This document shows, piece by piece, positions 52,329-61,066 of a stretch of 64,000 nt of DNA. Each line of letters opens with the position of its first letter. The first letter of the stretch is position 1. A program made the translations under genes and the position numbers. This DNA comes from JBBIJO01 sp037445895. GTDB lineage: Bacteria > Bacteroidota > Ignavibacteria > Kapaibacteriales > UBA2268. The notes under the pieces were generated by a model. It searched no databases. It worked only from the letters and a program-made list of their open reading frames with translations, and had not been told where the DNA came from. The stretch is from NCBI GenBank assembly GCA_037445895.1, contig JBBIJO010000001.1:186001-250000 (forward strand), written 5' to 3'.

Positions 52329-53957
52329 TTAGAATTCGTCGTAGCCTCCGCCACGTGGTAATGGTGGAGTTTCTTTTTTCTCCGGCTTTTCAACGATTGT
52401 GCATTCCGTTGTAAGCAAAAGTCCCGCAACAGAAGCAGCATTTTCCAAAGCAACACGAGCAACTTTCGTTGGGTCAATCACACCAGCATCGAATAAGTCT
52501 TCGAATTGTTCAGTTTGGGCATTAAAACCAAAGTTTCCATTTCCTTCTTTGATTTTATTTATAATAACGGAGGGTTCCAGCCCTGTGTTGGCGACAATTT
52601 GTCGAGCAGGTTCTTCCAGTGCACGGCGAACAATTTCAATTCCAACTTTCTGGTCTTCATTTGCTGCATTCAATTTATCCAACAAATGCATACAACGCAA
52701 GTAGGCAACACCGCCACCCGGAACGATACCTTCTTCGACAGCTGCGCGAGTTGCGTGCAAAGCATCTTCGACACGAGCCTTCTTTTCCTTCATCTCTACT
52801 TCGGTAGCTGCACCGATTTTAAGAACAGCAACACCACCACTTAATTTAGCAAGTCGCTCTTGGAGTTTTTCCTTGTCGTATTCACTAGTTGTTTTTTCGA
52901 TTTGAATCTTTATTTCATTAATTCTTTTCTTAATTTCTTCTGGTTTCCCGCTACCTTCGACAATGGTAGTGTTGTCTTTATCGATTACGACTTTTTTTGC
53001 TGTTCCAAGGTAAGAAAGCGTGGCATTTTCAAGTTTGAATCCTTTTTCTTCGCTGATTACTGTCCCATCGGTAAGTATAGCTATATCGTCGAGCATAGCC
53101 TTTCGTCGGTCGCCGAAACCAGGAGCCTTAACAGCACAAACTCGCAAAGTTCCGCGCAATTTGTTTACAACAAGAGTTGCAAGGGCTTCGCCTTCAACAT
53201 CTTCGGCAATAATCAAAAGTGAACGACCCGACTGCGAAATTTTCTCCAAAATTGGGAGTATATCCTTAACGGCTGAAATCTTTTTATCATGGATTAAAAT
53301 ATATGGATTTTCGAGAACCGCTTCCATTGTTTCGGCATCAGTAACAAAGTATGGAGAAAGATAACCACGATCGAATTGCATACCTTCGACAACTTCCATC
53401 GAGGTTTCTGTTCCTTTTGCTTCTTCGACTGTTATTACTCCATCTTTGCCAACTTTTTCCATAGCTTCGGCAATCAATTCACCAATTGTATGGTCGTTAT
53501 TTGCAGAAATTGCTCCAACATTTGCAATGTCTTTTCTGCCTTCGATATCTTTACTAATGTCTTTCAATCCTTTAGTGATTGATTCCACTGCAAGGTCAAT
53601 CCCACGTTTCAAATCCATTGGATTGGCACCAGCAGTAACATTTTTTAAACCCTCTACGAATATCGACTGTGCTAAAACTGTCGCAGTAGTTGTTCCATCG
53701 CCAGCAATATCGCTTGTTTTCGAAGCAACTTCGCGAACCATATTAGCACCCATATTCTCAATTGGGTCCTCGAGTTCGATTTCTTTTGCAACAGTAACGC
53801 CGTCTTTCGTAACTGTTGGGGCACCAAACTTCTTGTCAATGATTACATTTCGTCCTTTTGGTCCCAGAGTTACTTTCACTGCATTTGCTAATTGGTCAAC
53901 GCCTCGCTTTAAAGCATTTCGTGCTTCAAAATCATAAGTTATAATTTTTGCTCCCAT
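52329..53957 (-). CDS. groL: chaperonin GroEL
   Basis: 60-kDa chaperonin subunit, 542 residues, forming double-ring folding chambers with GroES. Signatures are KVTLGPKGRNVIID, the ATP-binding AGDGTTTATVLAQ and the equatorial-domain VEEGIVPGGGVAYLR. The C-terminal tail reads PPLPRGGGYDEF and lacks the usual run of GGM repeats. It follows groES by 39 bases; the pair is controlled by CIRCE upstream and ends at a strong terminator. Confidence 0.98.
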   Translation of the reverse strand: MGAKIITYDFEARNALKRGVDQLANAVKVTLGPKGRNVIIDKKFGAPTVTKDGVTVAKEIELEDPIENMGANMVREVASKTSDIAGDGTTTATVLAQSIFVEGLKNVTAGANPMDLKRGIDLAVESITKGLKDISKDIEGRKDIANVGAISANNDHTIGELIAEAMEKVGKDGVITVEEAKGTETSMEVVEGMQFDRGYLSPYFVTDAETMEAVLENPYILIHDKKISAVKDILPILEKISQSGRSLLIIAEDVEGEALATLVVNKLRGTLRVCAVKAPGFGDRRKAMLDDIAILTDGTVISEEKGFKLENATLSYLGTAKKVVIDKDNTTIVEGSGKPEEIKKRINEIKIQIEKTTSEYDKEKLQERLAKLSGGVAVLKIGAATEVEMKEKKARVEDALHATRAAVEEGIVPGGGVAYLRCMHLLDKLNAANEDQKVGIEIVRRALEEPARQIVANTGLEPSVIINKIKEGNGNFGFNAQTEQFEDLFDAGVIDPTKVARVALENAASVAGLLLTTECTIVEKPEKKETPPLPRGGGYDEF

Positions 53958-53996
53958 AAATCACCTATTCAAATTTGTTCAACATAATTAAATTAA

Positions 53997-54284
53997 TTAT
54001 TTAATAATTGCGAAAATGTCGCTTTCGCGCATAATTAGAAAGTCCTCGCCGTGGATTGTAACTTCCGTTCCAGAATACTTACCGTAGAGAACCTTGTCCC
54101 CGACTTTGACTTGCAAGGGAATAGTTTTGCCATCTTCGGTTATCTTTCCAGTTCCAACGGCAACGATTTCGCCTTGCATTGGTTTTTCTTTGGCGGTGTC
54201 GGGAATAATAATACCGCCTTTAGTTACTTCTTCTGGTTCTGCGGGTTTCACGACAACTCTGTCGTGCAATGGTGCTAAATTCAT
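53997..54284 (-). CDS. groS: co-chaperonin GroES
   Basis: 95 residues. Caps GroEL and closes the folding chamber. It shows the N-terminal NLAPLHDRVVVKPAEPEEVTKGGIIIPDTA with the mobile loop, and the ending EDFLIMRESDIFAIIK. A good GGAGG ribosome-binding site precedes the ATG. It is the first gene of the CIRCE-controlled operon. Confidence 0.97.
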   Translation of the reverse strand: MNLAPLHDRVVVKPAEPEEVTKGGIIIPDTAKEKPMQGEIVAVGTGKITEDGKTIPLQVKVGDKVLYGKYSGTEVTIHGEDFLIMRESDIFAIIK

Positions 54285-54322
54285 ATAACCTCCAAATTAG
54301 TTAAACATTTTTACATTTATTG

Positions 54323-54349
54323 TTAGCACTCGTTGATGTTGAGTGCTAA
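54323..54349 (-). promoter_or_regulatory. CIRCE operator, HrcA binding site
   Basis: TTAGCACTC, a 9-base spacer and GAGTGCTAA match the CIRCE consensus without a mismatch, 39 bases before the groES start. HrcA, not in this window, would repress groESL here at normal temperature and release it on heat shock. Confidence 0.97.
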
Positions 54350-54398
54350 CAATAAAACGAGGAATGATTTTGCTTATTGTATTTTCGCAGAAAAAAAT

Positions 54399-54881
54399 TT
54401 ATGAAGAAAATTTTTCTTTGAGTTTTTCGGCAACTACGGGAGGAACGAAATCACTAACGTCGGCACCATAACGCGAAAGTTCTCGTATAATCGAAGAATT
54501 TAAGTATGTATATTTTTCGTTAGGCATTAAAAAAATAGTCGTAACTTCGGGACAAAGCTTTCTATTCATCAATCCAATCTGAAATTCATAATCGAAATCG
54601 GAAACTGCCCGAATCCCACGAATAATGGCTGTCGCACCAACTTCCTTAGCAAAATCAACCGTTAATTTATCGGTAATTTCTACTTTTACATTTAATAAAT
54701 GTTTTACTGCATCACGAACCAAATCCAAACGTTCCAATTCGGTAAACAAAGCTTGTTTCCTTGGATTCTTCGCTATCACCACAACTACTGAATCGAAAAT
54801 ACTGCTTGCCCGTTCAATGACATCAATATGGCCATTTGTTATTGGGTCGAAAGTCCCTGGATAAATAGCAACAAGACTCAA
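54399..54881 (-). CDS. coaD: phosphopantetheine adenylyltransferase
   Basis: 160 residues, the usual size. Catalyses the fourth step of coenzyme A synthesis (4'-phosphopantetheine plus ATP to dephospho-CoA). It has AIYPGTFDPITNGHIDV with the T/HxGH nucleotidyltransferase motif, IIRGIRAVSDFDYE and the C-terminal YTYLNSSIIRELSRYG. The only suitable start is TTG at 54881, overlapping the stop of the metal permease gene by four bases (TTGA), so translation is probably coupled. Confidence 0.95.
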   Translation of the reverse strand: MSLVAIYPGTFDPITNGHIDVIERASSIFDSVVVVIAKNPRKQALFTELERLDLVRDAVKHLLNVKVEITDKLTVDFAKEVGATAIIRGIRAVSDFDYEFQIGLMNRKLCPEVTTIFLMPNEKYTYLNSSIIRELSRYGADVSDFVPPVVAEKLKEKFSS

Positions 54882-56137
54882 TTACTTTCTCCAACAAATG
54901 TATAGCCTATATTTTCAATAGCACTTTTGACTTTATCTACTTCAAAAGTTCCCTCGACCAAAGCAGAATTTTCCACAAGACTAACCTCAACTTTTTCGAC
55001 GCCCTGGACAGACTTAATTGCACGTTGAACGTTCATCACACAATGACTACAGGTCATTCCACCAATTTTGAACTTCTTAATACCATTTGCTTGCACAACT
55101 TTCTCCTTCATAAATCTCTGTTTATTCTTTCTATAAAATGAAGCTAAAAGCAAAAATAAGAAAAACAAACTTAAAGTATATTCTAAAATTGTAAATTCGC
55201 TTCCATGTTGATGAAAATGTTTCATTGTAAGATGTGGATTTGCACCCAACAAGTCGAAAATCCAATTTAAAATATATCCAAATGCTATCGAAAAGACAAC
55301 CACCGAAAGAATATAAATGCCCAATGTTCTTTTCCCTATCGTTTTGGAAAGTATGGCAAGAGAAGCAGCATTGCTAACTGGTCCGGCTACCAAAAACACA
55401 TATGCCACTGCTGGGGATAATCCTTTCATCATTAAGCTAATTGCAATTGGAATCGACGACGTTGCACAAACATACATTGGCATCGCAAAAATCATTATCG
55501 TAATCATTGCTAACAAATCGTTACCAAGAAATGTTCCTGCGAAAAAATCATCGGGAACAAAAAAAGAAATTAATGCCGCAACAACCAAGCCAAAAACAAA
55601 TTGAATGGATATGTCGTCGATAAATTCTACAAAAGCATATCGCAGAGAACTTCGTATCTTCCCTTTGAATTTGTCGGTAGGTTCGATTTCTTCGAAAGTA
55701 AAATTACTCACATTATTTGTCTTTTGTTGCTCTTTACCAAATAATATAGTAGCAATCCCTCCTACTATCCCCATTAAAAAGGCGGCAATTGGGCGGAAAA
55801 CCGCAAAAATCGGGCCCATCATTCCATAAGTCGCAACAATGCTGTCGACACCGGTTTGAGGTGTTGAAATTAAAAAAGATACTACCGCTGACCTCGATGC
55901 ACCGCTTTTAGAAAGAAATACACTCGTGGGAATTACACCGCAAGAGCATAGCGGGAGTGGAATGCCTAACAATGCAGATTTAACAACCGAACGTATAGAA
56001 TTTGAACCAGTGTGTTTGGCCACAAAACCCTTGGAAATGAACAGGTTGAAAACTGCAACGAAGAAAATACCCAAAAGTATATATGGCGACATTTGGATAA
56101 AAATAACTATAAACTCTTTTAGCAGATCTATTATCAT
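54878..56137 (-). CDS. SO_0444-like metal efflux permease fused to a heavy-metal-associated domain
   Basis: 419 residues. The first 350 form an eight- or nine-helix permease of the DUF318/SO_0444 (Cu/Zn efflux) type with the signature LPLCSCGVIPTSVFLSKSGAS and later STPQTGVDSI. After a basic loop, residues about 350-419 are a ferredoxin-like HMA domain with the metal-binding GGMTCSHC. The Cys-Ser-Cys in the membrane part suggests a soft metal such as copper, zinc or arsenic-type substrates, but sequence cannot tell which. It is co-transcribed with coaD; no metal-sensing regulator is adjacent. Confidence 0.85.
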   Translation of the reverse strand: MIIDLLKEFIVIFIQMSPYILLGIFFVAVFNLFISKGFVAKHTGSNSIRSVVKSALLGIPLPLCSCGVIPTSVFLSKSGASRSAVVSFLISTPQTGVDSIVATYGMMGPIFAVFRPIAAFLMGIVGGIATILFGKEQQKTNNVSNFTFEEIEPTDKFKGKIRSSLRYAFVEFIDDISIQFVFGLVVAALISFFVPDDFFAGTFLGNDLLAMITIMIFAMPMYVCATSSIPIAISLMMKGLSPAVAYVFLVAGPVSNAASLAILSKTIGKRTLGIYILSVVVFSIAFGYILNWIFDLLGANPHLTMKHFHQHGSEFTILEYTLSLFFLFLLLASFYRKNKQRFMKEKVVQANGIKKFKIGGMTCSHCVMNVQRAIKSVQGVEKVEVSLVENSALVEGTFEVDKVKSAIENIGYTFVGESN

Positions 56138-56310
56138 TTTAAAATTATATCAGAACAAAATTTAGGTACGATTAAAACATGCGATTGTTTTAAATGCTTT
56201 TCAATCAGATACCAACCAATAAGCAAGAAAAAATAATATTTTAAATCCATTGCAGAGTATCTCTACGACTTATTTAAAAATTATACTGTTACCTTTTCGA
56301 AAAATTTGGA

Positions 56311-56318
56311 TAACTTTG
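56311..56318 (+). promoter_or_regulatory. candidate -7 element of the udg-ddl transcript
   Basis: TAACTTTG fits TAnnTTTG, 19 bases before the ATG at 56338. There is no clear TTTG at -33, so this is a half match only. Confidence 0.35.
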
Positions 56319-56337
56319 TATTTATTTCGAACCAAAT

Positions 56338-57087
56338 ATGGAAATTTTCGACGAAATTGTTAATTATTTAAATTATCTGAATGAAAATTACGGAGGTCTC
56401 TTATACTCTGAGCTATTCGACACCGCTCAACCAAACTCCTCGACAGTCGACACAAAAAACGAAAAACTAATTTTCAACAATATGAATGATATTTTTGCAA
56501 TTGAAGAAGAATGGGGCAAATCTCGAACTTTGAAAGAATTAGAGCAAAAAATCAATACTTGCTTGAAGTGTCCATTGGGAAAAACCCGAACGAAATTTGT
56601 CTTTGGAGTTGGAAATCCCAATGCAGAACTAATGTTTGTTGGCGAGGCTCCTGGAGCAGACGAAGACATCCAAGGAATACCTTTCGTCGGTAGAGCAGGG
56701 CAACTTTTAACTAAAACATTGGCTTCGCTCAACATCAGGCGAAGCGAAGTTTATATTTGTAATATATTGAAATGCAGACCTCCTAATAATCGGAAACCTT
56801 TTGCCGCCGAAATGGACAAATGCAAGCCATATCTTTTGAAGCAAATCGAATTAGTTGCACCGAAACTTATTGTTGCACTTGGAGCAACGGCAGTCGAAGG
56901 ATTATTCAATACAACAGCAAGAATGGCTGCACTTCGTGGCAAAGTATTAAAATTTCAAGATAGACCTGTTGTTATAACCTATCACCCAGCTGCCCTACTT
57001 CGGAATCCGGGGCTGGAGAACTATTTTCGCTCTGATTTACAATTCGCATTAGAGATTCTTAATCGTTTAACTAATAAAGGTGAATGA
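56338..57087 (+). CDS. uracil-DNA glycosylase, type 4 (iron-sulfur)
   Basis: 249 residues. Removes uracil from DNA as the first step of base-excision repair. After a variable N-terminal segment of about 75 residues, the [4Fe-4S] ligands appear as TCLKCPLGKTR and CNILKCRPPNNRKP. The active-site motif GEAPGADEDIQGIPFVGRAG and the C-terminal TYHPAALLRNP are typical of family 4. The stop is immediately followed by the ddl start codon, so the two are translated together. Confidence 0.93.
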   Translation: MEIFDEIVNYLNYLNENYGGLLYSELFDTAQPNSSTVDTKNEKLIFNNMNDIFAIEEEWGKSRTLKELEQKINTCLKCPLGKTRTKFVFGVGNPNAELMFVGEAPGADEDIQGIPFVGRAGQLLTKTLASLNIRRSEVYICNILKCRPPNNRKPFAAEMDKCKPYLLKQIELVAPKLIVALGATAVEGLFNTTARMAALRGKVLKFQDRPVVITYHPAALLRNPGLENYFRSDLQFALEILNRLTNKGE

Positions 57088-58116
57088 ATGAAGATTGCAG
57101 TAATTTTCGGTGGGATTTCAACTGAACGCGACATTTCAATTAAAAGCGGACGTGCTGTTTTTAATGGGTTAGTTGAATTAGGACACGAAGTAATTGGAGT
57201 CGATCCGGCATTGGGTTCAGAAGGTTTCATTCGTAGCATTGCAGAATTCGATAAAATTCCGAAATTAGAATCACTACAGCTAAATGGACTATATCCGAAA
57301 CAATACCTTGCCGCGATAACCCATCCAATTTTCGACGAGATTGAATTCGCTTTTATCGTACTTCATGGGAAGTATGGCGAAGACGGCACAATCCAATCCC
57401 TTTTCGAACTTCGAGGAATTCCATATAGTGGAAGCGATATTAAAGCAAGCTCAATAGCAATGGATAAAAATACTTCGAAAATTATGTTTTCATCTGTTGG
57501 AATTAGTACTCCACGTTGGACTGTATTAAAACCCACTGACGTTGGCAACTACGAAATTTACGAGGAATTACGGTTAGATTTAGGGAAAGAAATCGTTATT
57601 AAACCAAACGACCAAGGTTCAACGGTAGGTATAACAATTGTTCACGACGGCAACTTAGACGAAATTCATAAAGGCTGTGAGTCTGCTTCCAAATTATCAA
57701 ATTTAATTTTGATTGAGCAATACATATCGGGAAAAGAAATTACCGTTGGTATTCTGGGAACTGAGCCTTTGCCGGTTATCGAAATAGTCCCCGCAAGTGG
57801 GTTTTATGACTTCGACCATAAATATACAAAAGGTAAAACCCAGTATATTTGCCCTGCCGAAATATCCCAAGACATATCGGAATTTACTCAACAACTTGCA
57901 ATAACAGCATTCAATGTTTTGGGTTGTGATGGCTTCGCTCGGGCAGATTTTCGTCTCGACAACGAGGGCCAACCCTTTCTCCTTGAACTCAATACAATCC
58001 CCGGTTTTACCGAAACATCTCTCGTTCCTAAAGCTGCAAAAGAAGTAGGAATTGATTTCAACCAACTCTGTCAAAGGATAATCGACTTGGCGCTAGAAAA
58101 GAAAAAAGGCCATTGA
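57088..58116 (+). CDS. ddl: D-alanine--D-alanine ligase
   Basis: 342 residues, ATP-grasp fold. Joins two D-alanines for peptidoglycan precursors. It has IAVIFGGISTERDISIKSG at the start, VLHGKYGEDGTIQSLFELRGIPYSGS in the first domain, the ATP-binding IVIKPNDQGSTVGI and the metal-binding LELNTIPGFTETSL near the end. Its ATG abuts the stop of the UDG gene. Confidence 0.96.
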   Translation: MKIAVIFGGISTERDISIKSGRAVFNGLVELGHEVIGVDPALGSEGFIRSIAEFDKIPKLESLQLNGLYPKQYLAAITHPIFDEIEFAFIVLHGKYGEDGTIQSLFELRGIPYSGSDIKASSIAMDKNTSKIMFSSVGISTPRWTVLKPTDVGNYEIYEELRLDLGKEIVIKPNDQGSTVGITIVHDGNLDEIHKGCESASKLSNLILIEQYISGKEITVGILGTEPLPVIEIVPASGFYDFDHKYTKGKTQYICPAEISQDISEFTQQLAITAFNVLGCDGFARADFRLDNEGQPFLLELNTIPGFTETSLVPKAAKEVGIDFNQLCQRIIDLALEKKKGH

Positions 58117-58273
58117 TTTTTACCCCAATTAAGTATTATAGAAACACCATAGCTAATGCTCGTCGCTGTGAATACAAACTCTGTGAGATATTTACTACCC
58201 TTCAAGTATATTAGCATACGATTTAATTTATGTGCCGAATACCGCGGGAGAATGCCTTCTTGACTGAAAGCAA

Positions 58274-58298
58274 AGGAGGCATTTCCCTCCTCTAATTT
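58274..58298 (+). terminator. weak terminator-like hairpin between ddl and the phosphate acyltransferase gene
   Basis: AGGAGG-CATTTC-CCTCCT forms a six-base-pair hairpin followed by CTAATTTT on the plus strand. It sits in the 263-base convergent spacer 58117-58379, where ddl should end. The T-run is interrupted. Nothing else is visible in this spacer. Confidence 0.4.
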
Positions 58299-58379
58299 TA
58301 GAATATATTTGTGGAAAAACAGAATACGTTGTATTCACCATTTATTCATCTTTCGCAGAACGACTGTAGTTTTGAATAT

Positions 58380-59276
58380 CTAATAAGATGCAGCAAGTGC
58401 AATCGACATTAGTTTACTATCGTCGGAATCCGCTCTTGATGTAAGTACAATAGGAACCTTTGCTCCAAGAATTATAGCTGCAACCGTTCCATTTGCAAAA
58501 TAAGTAAAGCTTTTGTATAGAGCGTTCCCAACTTCGATATTGGGAGCAACCAACAAATCTGTATCGCCAGCAACTGGGCTATCGACACCTTTATGTTCGG
58601 CTGCTTCTTTCGAAATTGAATTGTCGAATGCGAGAGGACCATCGATAATGCATCCGCGAATTTGTTTTCTTCGATTCATCATCGTAATTAATGCAGCATC
58701 GGTTGTTGCAGGCATTTTGGGATTAATTGTTTCGACCGCAGCAAGCAAAGCAACCTTTGGGATATCGATTCCTAATCGATGGAACAAATCAACAGCATTT
58801 TGGATAATTCCAACTTTTTCTTCAAAGGTTGGAGCAATGTTTTGTGCCGCATCTGTTAAACCAAGAAGTTTATGGTATGCAGGAATTTGAAAAATACCGA
58901 TATGACTTAAAAGCAAGCCAGTGCGTAGCCCATTTTCTTTATCAAGAATAGCTCTTAAATAGTCGGCAGTGCTGACTAATCCCTTCATAATTATCTGGGC
59001 TGAACCTTCCAGCACAACTTTTACAGCAGCCTTCGAAGCCTTTGCTGGCTCATTTTCTTCGATAAAATTAAAATTGGAAATATCGAAGCCAATTTGTGTA
59101 GAAATCGATTGAACTTTTTCCTTATTTCCAACGAAAATAGGCTCAACCAAACCAATTTCTGTGGCTTTTTTAACTGCAGCAATGACAGGCTCATCTTCGG
59201 CGGCAGCAATAACTAACTTTTTTTTGGTCTTTTGCTTTGCAATGTCGAAAAATACTTCAAGACTCTTTAACTCCAT
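58380..59276 (-). CDS. phosphate butyryltransferase / phosphate acyltransferase family
   Basis: 298 residues of the PTA_PTB family, which exchanges phosphate and CoA on short acyl groups. Signatures include IIMKGLVSTADYLRAILDKENGLR, LSHIGIFQIP and DGPLAFDNSISKEAAEHKGV, all near the phosphate butyryltransferase subgroup. No butyrate kinase gene is adjacent, so the physiological acyl group is uncertain. An AGGAGG ribosome-binding site precedes the ATG. It lies 8 bases after hutH and is probably co-transcribed with it. Confidence 0.88.
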   Translation of the reverse strand: MELKSLEVFFDIAKQKTKKKLVIAAAEDEPVIAAVKKATEIGLVEPIFVGNKEKVQSISTQIGFDISNFNFIEENEPAKASKAAVKVVLEGSAQIIMKGLVSTADYLRAILDKENGLRTGLLLSHIGIFQIPAYHKLLGLTDAAQNIAPTFEEKVGIIQNAVDLFHRLGIDIPKVALLAAVETINPKMPATTDAALITMMNRRKQIRGCIIDGPLAFDNSISKEAAEHKGVDSPVAGDTDLLVAPNIEVGNALYKSFTYFANGTVAAIILGAKVPIVLTSRADSDDSKLMSIALAASY

Positions 59277-59284
59277 AAAACCTC

Positions 59285-60808
59285 CTATTCCAAAATCCCA
59301 ATTTGGTTTTCAACTTCTTCGAGGATTTTACAACTTTTAACTAATTCTTGCATTTTATTGTGGTCAATATAAAGTGGCCTATCCACATCAAGGAATGGAA
59401 CAAACTCACGAATAATCCTTTTCGCAACTTCAACCCCTTTTCCTGTTTGAAATTCTCTAAAATCAAGAGCTTGTGTGGCAACCATAAATTCAATCCCAAG
59501 AATGCCATAAGCATTATCTAAAATTTGTTCATTTTTCCAAGCAGTATTCAAACCCATCGACACAAAATCCTCTTGGTCGGCAGCCGCTGGAATTGACTGA
59601 ATCGACGCAGGAGTGGAAAGAATCCTTTGCTCAACGATTAATGTATCGGCAGTGTATTGGCTTAGCATCATACCAGAATAAAATCCGGGATCCTTTGTTA
59701 AAAACGCAGGGAGTCCTTGGTTTAAAGCAGGATTAAGTAATCTGTTTACTCTTCTTTCGGAAAGGACAGATACCATCGTAACTGCTGCCCCAACAAAATC
59801 CATTGGAAGCGAAATCGGAGTTCCTTGAAAATTTGCACCTGTCAAAGTTACCCCATCTTCGACCACAAAGATAGGATTATCGCCAACACCATTAAGCTCA
59901 ATTTCAACTTGTTCGCGGGCGAAGCGAACAGCGTCGTGCGCAGCCCCAATTACTTGCGGAGTAGAACGCATCGAATATGCATCTTGCACCTTTGTTTTTA
60001 CTTTTCCTCTAAGAAGGTCGCTTCCTTCGATACACTTCATTATTGCACGTGCACTCCTTTGTGCCCCAGGAAAACCACGAAGTTTGTGAATCCGTATGTC
60101 ATAGGGTTTTAAATTTGCAAGTAACGCTTCCAGCGACATCGCCGAAGCAATTTCTGCCTGTTTCAACCAACGATTAATATCCCAAAGTTGTAACGCACTA
60201 ATAGCCGTAATAAAGTTTGAACCATTGATTATGGCTAAACCATCCCGAGCTTGCAAACCTGGAACTGGGATTCCAGCTCGCTCAAAAGCGATTCGCCCTG
60301 GTAATCTTTCTCCTTCGTAGAATGCTTCTCCTTCACCCATCATCAGAAGCGCAATTTGCGACATTGGAGCCAAGTCGCCACAAGCTCCAACCGAACCCTT
60401 TCGGCAGACAACCGGGGTTACACCTCTATTTAACATTTCTACTAAAGTCAATGTAATTTCAGGCCGACAAGCAGAATAACCTTTGGCATGGACATTAATT
60501 CTACCAGCAATCGCACCGCGAACATATTCAATTGGCATAGGTTCACCAATTCCGGCAGAATGATTATAAATCAAAAATCTTTGAAACTCTTTGATTTGCT
60601 CATCGGACAACACAATCTCCGAAAATTCACCAATACCTGTATTTGTTCCATACATTATCTCCTTTGCATTCAACTTTTTTTCGAGCATTGCCCGGCACTC
60701 TTTAATACGCTCTAACGCTTTGGTATCTAAGGCAACTGTTTCCCCATAGCGAGCAATTTTCACTAATTTTTCAATTGTCAAACTTTTACCATCAAGAACA
60801 ATAGCCAT
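59285..60808 (-). CDS. hutH: histidine ammonia-lyase family, with Cys in the MIO triad
   Basis: About 507 residues. Members eliminate ammonia from histidine (or another aromatic amino acid) using the self-made MIO prosthetic group. The family's YGTNTGIG, NHSAGIGEP and QEDFVSMG regions are present; the Glu in QED is the usual histidine-lyase residue. The MIO-forming triad is Ala142-Cys143-Gly144 (GSVGACGDLAP) instead of Ala-Ser-Gly; the codon is TGT, read directly. A cysteine at this place is reported to still form MIO in an engineered enzyme, so activity is plausible. hutU and hutI are not nearby. The ATG at 60808 is chosen by homology over a longer in-frame start. Confidence 0.87.
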   Translation of the reverse strand: MAIVLDGKSLTIEKLVKIARYGETVALDTKALERIKECRAMLEKKLNAKEIMYGTNTGIGEFSEIVLSDEQIKEFQRFLIYNHSAGIGEPMPIEYVRGAIAGRINVHAKGYSACRPEITLTLVEMLNRGVTPVVCRKGSVGACGDLAPMSQIALLMMGEGEAFYEGERLPGRIAFERAGIPVPGLQARDGLAIINGSNFITAISALQLWDINRWLKQAEIASAMSLEALLANLKPYDIRIHKLRGFPGAQRSARAIMKCIEGSDLLRGKVKTKVQDAYSMRSTPQVIGAAHDAVRFAREQVEIELNGVGDNPIFVVEDGVTLTGANFQGTPISLPMDFVGAAVTMVSVLSERRVNRLLNPALNQGLPAFLTKDPGFYSGMMLSQYTADTLIVEQRILSTPASIQSIPAAADQEDFVSMGLNTAWKNEQILDNAYGILGIEFMVATQALDFREFQTGKGVEVAKRIIREFVPFLDVDRPLYIDHNKMQELVKSCKILEEVENQIGILE

Positions 60809-61066
60809 TTTCCACTCGATAAATTTCAAAACATCAAAATTAAGAATTTCCAATGTATTAAACGGATAGAAGATACCATTAAATATATGTAGTTTACAAT
60901 AAGTTGTCACTCGTATTTTTCTTTTCCTCTCGATAATTCATCGGTGAACAATAGTTGATAGAGGCAAATATTCCACACAATGAAAATCGCACACTTATCC
61001 ACAAGTAATATTACCAGCCAACTTTTCTAGCACATCAATAGAAAGTTAAATTCTATATGAAAATAT

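Noticed and set aside
53446..53937. Open reading frame of about 160 codons on the plus strand opposite groEL
   Set aside because: It is the shadow of a highly conserved coding gene; its composition is Ser/Ile/Phe-rich and it has no recognisable domain.
60995..61003. Perfect DnaA box TTATCCACA between hutH and glnS
   Set aside because: A single 9-base match is expected about once by chance in a window of this size; there is no cluster, no dnaA or dnaN gene, and no AT-rich unwinding array beside it.
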